The notes under the pieces were generated by a model. That model ran no database searches and had not been told where the DNA came from. It saw only the letters and a list, made by a program, of their open reading frames with translations. A DNA stretch of 11,613 nucleotides, taken from Lentimicrobiaceae bacterium. GTDB taxonomy: Bacteria; Bacteroidota; Bacteroidia; Bacteroidales; WCHB1-69. A program made the translations under genes and the position numbers. Location of the stretch: positions 1 to 11,613 of the forward strand of contig WQSU01000047.1 of NCBI GenBank assembly GCA_009787675.1, given 5' to 3'. Of the stretch, positions 7,013 through 11,613 are shown one piece after another (positions within the stretch are counted from its first letter, which is position 1; each line of letters starts with the position of its first letter).

Positions 7013-7215
7013 AAAAACAATTCCTAAGATTGCGGAAAAACAGGTAAAATCCTTCCAAATTTTTCCTCCTCTTTTTTTTCGATTTTTGAAAAAATGCTTT
7101 TCTTCAAATAAAAAGTGCTTTTTTTTATTCTTTTTGTACATTTTCAACATTCTGAATGTAAGGGGAATCGTTTTATATTTACGGAAAAAAATCATCAATA
7201 ATCTAAACTACTTCT
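7013..7215. other. Intergenic stretch after guaA
   Basis: This gap is AT-rich, with several runs of seven to eight T after position 7060. A short weak inverted repeat spans the guaA stop (TGGGAAT with ATTCCTA), but no T-run follows it directly, so I do not call a terminator. No full TAnnTTTG element was found before the next gene; TATATTTA near 7172-7180 is only a partial match. Confidence 0.5.
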
Positions 7216-7923
7216 ATGCCCCATTTTACACGCGGCGAATGGATTGCCGCAACCTTTCTACTGCTTTGCATTATTATCCAACTATTGTTTTCTGTATTAT
7301 ATGAAGCACAACCAACAAAACCAGTTGATTTTACAGCCTTTAAAGAATTGGTAACACACTTTGAAGCCAGTCAGCAATTTTTGGAAGATTCTATTGAAAA
7401 TGCGCGAAAAGTAAGATATATTAATAATTATCAACAAAATAGAAGAGAATATTATCCTAATGATTCTTCAAAAAATAAAAAAAACACTCCTTTTGAAAAA
7501 CAGGAGAAACAGCCACAATATGCTATTCTAAAACTGGAACTGAATGTATGCGATAGTTCTGACATAGTGGTTGTTCCACAGTTTGGCAGCAAACGTGCAC
7601 AAAAATTGGTGGAATATCGCGACAAACTTGGCGGCTTTTACGCTTTTGAGCAGTTAAAAGAGATCTATATTCTTCAAAATATTGAAGTAGAGTTTTTGAA
7701 AAAATATTTTACGTTAAACCACTTGTTAATCCGTAAAATAAGTATTAACACAGCTACTTACAAAGAATTGGTAACACATCCCTACATTGATTCATATTTA
7801 GCCAAACTGGTTATCAATTATCGTGAAAAAAACGGCAATTTTGTTTCTATGGAAGAGGTGCAGAAAGCAACCAATGCCTATCAAGAATTGATTGAGAAAT
7901 TGAGGTATTATATTGAGTTTTAA
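7216..7923 (+). CDS. Membrane-anchored helix-hairpin-helix (ComEA-like) protein
   Basis: A 235-residue protein with one N-terminal membrane segment (about 9-29, AATFLLLCIIIQLLFSVLY), a hydrophilic Lys/Asn-rich spacer (about 60-105), then two ComEA-type helix-hairpin-helix units. Unit one is at about 108-150 (LELNVCDSSDIVVVPQFGSK...YRDKLGGFYAFEQL); unit two is at about 175-220 (ISINTATYKELVTHPYIDSYL...YREKNGNF). Such domains bind DNA without sequence preference, and ComEA takes up DNA during transformation. The Bacteroidota form with two units is common, but its role is not well defined, so DNA binding is inferred from the fold. In unit one, VVPQFGS replaces the more usual LRGIG-like turn. KELVTH appears twice (43-48 and 183-188). 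It stands alone between guaA and the next gene. Confidence 0.88.
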   Translation: MPHFTRGEWIAATFLLLCIIIQLLFSVLYEAQPTKPVDFTAFKELVTHFEASQQFLEDSIENARKVRYINNYQQNRREYYPNDSSKNKKNTPFEKQEKQPQYAILKLELNVCDSSDIVVVPQFGSKRAQKLVEYRDKLGGFYAFEQLKEIYILQNIEVEFLKKYFTLNHLLIRKISINTATYKELVTHPYIDSYLAKLVINYREKNGNFVSMEEVQKATNAYQELIEKLRYYIEF

Positions 7924-7944
7924 TTAATACAATGCGAATCTGCA

Positions 7945-8085
7945 ATGGACATATGGAAATCTAAGCATGCAAATTGTCCTCAACTAATTAAAGAAGATGG
8001 AGTTTTTAGAGTTGGGAATATTCTTAGCTTTGGTGAATTTGAAAAAAACCTACAAGATTTAGTTTGTCTAATCCGCAATACGTAA
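7945..8085 (+). CDS. Hypothetical 46-residue reading frame
   Basis: A short frame, MDIWKSKHANCPQLIKEDGV to a TAA at 8083-8085, in the same frame as the helix-hairpin-helix gene just upstream; only that gene's TAA separates them, with 7 sense codons between. The composition looks coding-like (mixed charged and hydrophobic residues), but I recognise no family. A TAnnTTTG match (TAGCTTTG, 8025-8032) lies inside it. It may be a real small protein, a remnant of a larger gene, or chance. Confidence 0.25.
   Translation: MDIWKSKHANCPQLIKEDGVFRVGNILSFGEFEKNLQDLVCLIRNT
8025..8032 (+). promoter_or_regulatory. Possible -7 element for the 8180 barrel gene
   Basis: TAGCTTTG is an exact TAnnTTTG match, about 150 bases upstream of the chosen start of the next gene. 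It would give a long leader that includes the 7-base repeats. It lies within the short 7945-8085 frame, and the -33 region is only partly matched, so it may be coincidental. Confidence 0.3.
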
Positions 8086-8154
8086 ATTCATCGTGATTGA
8101 TTGTACTTATAATAAGAAATAGATCGCAACGTTTTAATCATTTACAATTTAATG

Positions 8155-8182
8155 TTCAATGTTTAAGGTTCAAAGTTCAATG
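8155..8182 (+). repeat. Degenerate 7-base tandem repeat, TTCAAxG type
   Basis: Four heptads in a row: TTCAATG, TTTAAGG, TTCAAAG, TTCAATG. The first and last units each contribute the ATG of a possible start codon (8159 and 8180) for the following gene, 21 bases apart and so in the same frame. Confidence 0.8.
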
Positions 8183-8797
8183 TACAAATACTTATCACCT
8201 CTCATTTCTCATCGCTCATTCCTCACCTCTTATTCCTTTCTCCTTTTCTGCTTTCTCCTTTTTGCCACACTCCCCAGCATAGCCCAAACGGAAAAGCCTC
8301 CCCTTCCGAAGAGCATGCAAACAGAAGCGCCTGGAGTAAAGAAAAAACCGAAGTTTACTACCGGAGGTGGCTTTGGCTTTCAATTTGGAGCTTATTTTAA
8401 CACCATTGAAGTGTCTCCGCAAGTGGGAGTATATGCTACCCCATGGTTGCATGTTGTAGCAAATGCCCAATATTCTTACATGTGGCGAAGATCTTATTAC
8501 AATTCACACGTTTGGGGACTTGGTATTGCGCTGGAACCCATAATTATTAAGAAGATTGTAACACACGTGGGCTATGAGTTTTCACAACTCCATTTCAAGT
8601 GGTTGGATGGATCGCCAAAACAGGTGGAAAATTTTCATTATGTGGTGTTGGGGGGAGGTTACAAACAATATATATCACAACGTATTTATTTTCAAGCTTT
8701 AATACTTTTCAATATTCCATTAAACCAACCTACCATTCAAAATTACTATTATAATTATTACCCGTTTTTTAGGGTTGGGATAGGTGTAGATTTATAA
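8180..8797 (+). CDS. Small outer-membrane beta-barrel protein
   Basis: A predicted outer-membrane protein, 205 residues from this start. A long signal peptide (MYKYLSPLISHRSFLTSYSF then LLFCFLLFATLPSIAQ) precedes a short Lys/Pro-rich linker (TEKPPLPKSMQTEAPGVKKK). About 150 residues of alternating strands rich in Gly, Tyr and Phe follow, ending FFRVGIGVDL, the aromatic/hydrophobic end usual for barrels. About eight strands fit the length. No specific family is recognised, and function is unknown. An in-frame ATG at 8159 would add seven residues (MFKVQSS) and make the signal peptide less regular, so I prefer 8180. Both starts and the early signal-peptide code fall in 7-base repeats. The stop is 3 bases before the YicC-family gene, so the two are probably co-transcribed. 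Confidence 0.8.
   Translation: MYKYLSPLISHRSFLTSYSFLLFCFLLFATLPSIAQTEKPPLPKSMQTEAPGVKKKPKFTTGGGFGFQFGAYFNTIEVSPQVGVYATPWLHVVANAQYSYMWRRSYYNSHVWGLGIALEPIIIKKIVTHVGYEFSQLHFKWLDGSPKQVENFHYVVLGGGYKQYISQRIYFQALILFNIPLNQPTIQNYYYNYYPFFRVGIGVDL
8200..8248 (+). repeat. Degenerate 7-base tandem repeat, TCTCATT type, inside the signal-peptide code
   Basis: Consecutive heptads TCTCATT, TCTCATC, GCTCATT, CCTCACC, TCTTATT, followed by looser pyrimidine-rich heptads (CCTTTCT, CCTTTTC). They encode part of the signal peptide of the barrel gene (from about SPLISHRSF onward). Gain or loss of one unit would shift the frame; three units would not. Confidence 0.75.
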
Positions 8798-8800
8798 CTT

Positions 8801-9664
8801 ATGATAAAATCAATGACAGGCTTTGGAAAAGCCACCTTAAACTGCGAAGGAAAAACGATTGTTATTGAAATACGATCGTTAAACAGCAAACAATTAGATT
8901 TGAGCGCCCGCATTTCACCGCTCTTCCGCGACAAAGAGAATGAGATAAGATCTTTGGCAACCAAGATGTTGGAAAGAGGAAAAATAGAACTCTGTATCTA
9001 TGTAGAAAAAACCGATAACCCCACCGTTTCTATTGACGAAAACTTGGCAAAAGCTTATTTCGAGAAATTAACAGCGTTGTCAAAACAAATTAATAATCCA
9101 AAAGATACAGATATTTTTGCGCAAATGTTACGCATACCGGATGTTATTTCCACTCCAAAAGAAGAGATTTCCGAAAACTTATGGAATATAGTTTTTGAAG
9201 GCGTAAAAACTGCTTGTGAATCCGTAAACCGTTTCAGAGAAGAAGAGGGTGATACATTATCAAAAGATTTTACATATCGTATTCAATTAATATCAAAGAT
9301 GATAGATGATATTAAGCCGTTTGAAAATAATCGTATCACCGAATTGAAGAAAAAATTGATTGAGAACCTCGAAAATATGCCCGTAAAATACGACCTCAAT
9401 CGATTGGAGCAAGAGTTGATTTTCTACTTGGAAAAATTGGACATTACCGAAGAAAAAGTTCGCTTGCGCAAACATTGTGCATATTTTATGGACACCATGA
9501 AAGAAAATAACGCCGGTAAAAAATTAGGTTTTATCATTCAGGAAATAGGCAGAGAAATTAACACCATTGGTTCAAAAGCCAATGATTTTAATATACAGCA
9601 AATTGTAGTTTTGATGAAAGATGAGGCGGAAAAGATGAAGGAGCAGTTAGCAAATATTTTGTAA
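8801..9664 (+). CDS. YicC/YloC family endoribonuclease
   Basis: A 287-residue protein, full length for the family. The N-terminal YicC-like domain begins IKSMTGFGKA with EIRSLNSKQLDLSARIS at 23-39. The C-terminal DUF1732 part shows RLEQELIFYLEKLDITEE (201-218), RLRKHC and KLGFIIQEIGREINTIGSKA (241-260), the strongest family signature. YicC proteins are reported to act in RNA turnover as endoribonucleases and affect stationary-phase fitness; the substrate here is unknown. The start 3 bases after the barrel gene suggests a shared transcript. In many bacteria yicC is followed by gmk (guanylate kinase), but here the next gene is convergent, so gmk is not adjacent. No obvious hairpin terminator was seen in the 28 bases between it and the facing gene. 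Confidence 0.93.
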   Translation: MIKSMTGFGKATLNCEGKTIVIEIRSLNSKQLDLSARISPLFRDKENEIRSLATKMLERGKIELCIYVEKTDNPTVSIDENLAKAYFEKLTALSKQINNPKDTDIFAQMLRIPDVISTPKEEISENLWNIVFEGVKTACESVNRFREEEGDTLSKDFTYRIQLISKMIDDIKPFENNRITELKKKLIENLENMPVKYDLNRLEQELIFYLEKLDITEEKVRLRKHCAYFMDTMKENNAGKKLGFIIQEIGREINTIGSKANDFNIQQIVVLMKDEAEKMKEQLANIL

Positions 9665-9692
9665 CAAGCTACTATGTTTTTTTAGTTATTTA

Positions 9693-11525
9693 TTATTTCG
9701 TCACAATAATTTTTTCACTAAACCATTTACCTTTGTAAAATGCTTTTACAAAATAAATGCCTGTGGATAACGAACGTACATTATATTCAATCATCTTCTG
9801 GGAGGATACTGGTGTTGCAAAAAGTGTTTTTCCGGTCATATCTACGAGGTAAATATCTTTTACATCGCTTTTTCTTATGTCAATTTTCAGAATGTTGTTG
9901 CACGGGTTTGGATACACTTTGATAATATCCGGCACGGTTAATTGGTTGGCGCCTGTTTCCGGTTTTTCGTCATAAGGGTTGGGTACGAAATTGTCGCTCT
10001 GTTCCATGCTTTTGTTTTGTGTTGCCCATTTTGGATTGTTACAGTCGGGCATTTGAGTATATTGCTTAACCACGCGAACAATGGCATCATTCAGTTTTTC
10101 AACATCATATTTGTCGGTTGTGGGTTTAATATGTGCGTTTCCAATTCCGCTATCGTCGGTCAAAAACAAGTAAGTGCCGTTAGTTGCCAAAGCAAAAGTA
10201 CGCATTAAATATTCTCCATCTTTTCTAATATCACTGCATGCAATTGGAACAATGCGAATTCCTTTTTCCGCTGCCAGATGCAGTTGCGATTGAAGTCTTG
10301 CAATAACCTCCGGTTCCGTGTGCGAAGGAGCATCTAAAACTATGAAAAGGATGCGAGCTAACGCCTCTTCATTCCAATCTTCATTAGAGATGCTTTCAAA
10401 CAAAGCCATATCTACGGCTTCCGGATAATCGCCACCTCCGTCTGCCGATTGTTTCCTTAAAAAATCAAGCGTTGTAGCCACCTCACTGTTCAAAGAAGAT
10501 TTTCGAGTTAAATAAGCGTCATTGTGGTCACGATACACAAGACAGCCCGTTCGCAATTGTGATTCTATTTGTTGATTGTTTATTTTTTGAATAATGTCTT
10601 CTAATTCTACTTGTAAATATCTCATTTCATCCCCCATTGATCCGGTGGCATCAATCATAAAAAACAGATCAATTGCATGCCGTTTTTTACATTCGGCTTG
10701 TATTTGTGCCATGTTAATGCCTTGTTCAAAAGGTGTTACATTGTCTATTTCTACAAATTGTCCCTCGTATTCAAACACGAGTTTCAAACCGGTTAAATCG
10801 GTTTCTGTTTCCACTTTGAAAAAATCAACCCACAATTCGGCTTTACCGGTATTGTCGGTTTTGGCTTGCCAACAGAGGTTGCCGTTGTTGTTTTTCAGTA
10901 TGACTCGTGCATTTACAATTGGCATTCCCTGCTTATTGGTCAGTTGCGCAATGTAACGATGGAGTGGTCTAAAATCCCAACTACTGGCATATTCTTTAAA
11001 ATTATTTTTCAAAATATTGCTCCACAGGTGCCATTTGGCAAAGTCATTGACCTCGCCTGCGGTAAGCATACCGGATTTAATGTTATTTTGAACAGAAGAA
11101 GGGGTTGCCGGTTTTGCCGATTTAGATAGGGCAGGTTCTCCTGTTAGTTTTTCAGATGAAGTAGTATTTTCTGCACTAAATACAGGAGGAATATAAGTAA
11201 CTTCAACTTCTTGCAAATAGGCATTTTTATCTTTTATCATGACGATCCGAATATCATTTTTACTCCAGTCTATCGTATATTCCTGTCGAATATAAAATAT
11301 AGACCAAAATACCAAAGTCTTGTATTTTACAGTATCAGGCAAAGTAATTTTAAACTTGCCGGAATCATCAGTAGATACTCCTATCTTTTGCGATTCTTTG
11401 TCATATACTTGTAAAACAACGGGTTCGTTACTTTCATTTACCACAGTTCCCCTCAAGGTAAACGATTGTGAATATACAGCTAAAATATTAATAGCTAAAA
11501 AAATGGTTACAAAAATTTTTTTCAT
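9693..11525 (-). CDS. Secreted von Willebrand factor A domain protein with type IX sorting domain
   Basis: A 610-residue exported protein. The signal peptide (MKKIFVTIFLAINILAVYSQ, 1-20) is followed by a carboxypeptidase-regulatory-like beta-sandwich (about 21-110, LRGTVVNESNEPV). A Ser/Pro/Ala-rich linker (115-147) and a second domain (about 155-262, GEVNDFAKWHLW, then ARVILKNNNGNLCWQAKTDN) come next. The VWA domain (about 284-490) has a metal site DATGSM at 292-297 (a DxTxS variant of the usual DxSxS), GGGDYPEA and LDAPSH. The C-terminal sorting domain (about 533-610) starts VYPNP and ends LSTGIYFVKAFYKGKWFSEKIIVTK. It should be carried across the outer membrane by the type IX system and kept on the surface or released. 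Binding partner unknown. It is convergent with yicC, 28 bases away. Confidence 0.9.
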   Translation of the reverse strand: MKKIFVTIFLAINILAVYSQSFTLRGTVVNESNEPVVLQVYDKESQKIGVSTDDSGKFKITLPDTVKYKTLVFWSIFYIRQEYTIDWSKNDIRIVMIKDKNAYLQEVEVTYIPPVFSAENTTSSEKLTGEPALSKSAKPATPSSVQNNIKSGMLTAGEVNDFAKWHLWSNILKNNFKEYASSWDFRPLHRYIAQLTNKQGMPIVNARVILKNNNGNLCWQAKTDNTGKAELWVDFFKVETETDLTGLKLVFEYEGQFVEIDNVTPFEQGINMAQIQAECKKRHAIDLFFMIDATGSMGDEMRYLQVELEDIIQKINNQQIESQLRTGCLVYRDHNDAYLTRKSSLNSEVATTLDFLRKQSADGGGDYPEAVDMALFESISNEDWNEEALARILFIVLDAPSHTEPEVIARLQSQLHLAAEKGIRIVPIACSDIRKDGEYLMRTFALATNGTYLFLTDDSGIGNAHIKPTTDKYDVEKLNDAIVRVVKQYTQMPDCNNPKWATQNKSMEQSDNFVPNPYDEKPETGANQLTVPDIIKVYPNPCNNILKIDIRKSDVKDIYLVDMTGKTLFATPVSSQKMIEYNVRSLSTGIYFVKAFYKGKWFSEKIIVTK

Positions 11526-11613
11526 CTGAATATAATTTTATAATTGATTAATAATTAACGATATTAAAGAGATGTTTGAGAGGTTAAATTTTCATCTACG
11601 TACTCCACCTGTA
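11526..11613. other. Upstream region of the VWA gene, with a possible end of a further leftward gene
   Basis: AT-rich upstream region; no TAnnTTTG element is visible on the minus strand. On the minus strand a frame enters from the window edge and reads QVEYVDENLTSQTSL then stops (TAA at 11564-11566), 38 bases before the VWA start. That could be the C-terminus of an upstream gene in the same operon, but 15 codons are too few to be sure. A plus-strand ATG at 11572 is also open to the edge. Confidence 0.2.

Noticed and set aside
7000..7025. Weak inverted repeat over the guaA stop as a terminator
   Set aside because: Only seven pairs with one wobble, an A-rich loop and no T-run directly after it on the plus strand.
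7342..7779. An identical 17-base sequence (AAAGAATTGGTAACACA) at 7342 and 7762, giving KELVTH twice in the helix-hairpin-helix protein
   Set aside because: The flanking residues do not align and the first copy is outside the helix-hairpin-helix units; it is most likely chance or convergent codon choice rather than a duplicated domain.
8097..8282. A 61-residue plus-strand frame across the 7-base repeats
   Set aside because: Alternate-frame shadow of the repeat tract and of the barrel gene's signal peptide; it ends early in that gene and lacks its own features.

Overview
The window comes from a member of the Bacteroidota. The evidence is: a Por (type IX) secretion sorting domain on a von Willebrand-type protein; an ATP synthase beta chain with the acidic insertion usual in that phylum; an EF-P plus LpxD-like gene pair typical of the group; start regions without clear Shine-Dalgarno sequences; and a TAnnTTTG-type -7 promoter element before guaA. 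Genus cannot be read from the sequence. The housekeeping genes are of moderate GC, while the intergenic DNA and the 3.2-5.4 kb segment are clearly AT-richer.

Layout. Positions 1-3152 are a leftward block: queE (queuosine precursor synthesis), efp (elongation factor P), an LpxD-like acyltransferase, and the first 289 codons of atpD, which runs off the left edge. A strong intrinsic terminator lies between efp and the LpxD-like gene; the LpxD-like gene and atpD overlap by 17 bases. Positions 3153-5420 hold an AT-rich segment bounded by two copies of a 43-base direct repeat. Its one long gene encodes an unrecognised outer-membrane barrel protein made of two tandem copies of one domain, with a damaged or non-canonical start and a hairpin over that start. 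Positions 5489-9664 run rightward: guaA (GMP synthase), a membrane-anchored double helix-hairpin-helix protein, a small outer-membrane barrel protein and a YicC-family protein. Positions 9693-11525 run leftward and encode a secreted VWA protein, convergent with yicC.

How they work together: most genes are independent housekeeping functions (nucleotide synthesis, translation, tRNA modification, lipid A or other acyl transfer, ATP synthesis, RNA turnover). Interspersed are three envelope or secreted proteins that look lineage-specific. No mobile-element gene, CRISPR array, tRNA or rRNA was seen.

The most unusual features are: (1) the duplicated-barrel gene between 43-base direct repeats that copy the queE start region; (2) its missing ATG, overlapping hairpin and upstream small leader-like reading frame; and (3) a run of degenerate 7-base repeats that supplies both possible ATG start codons and part of the signal-peptide code of the small barrel gene at 8180.
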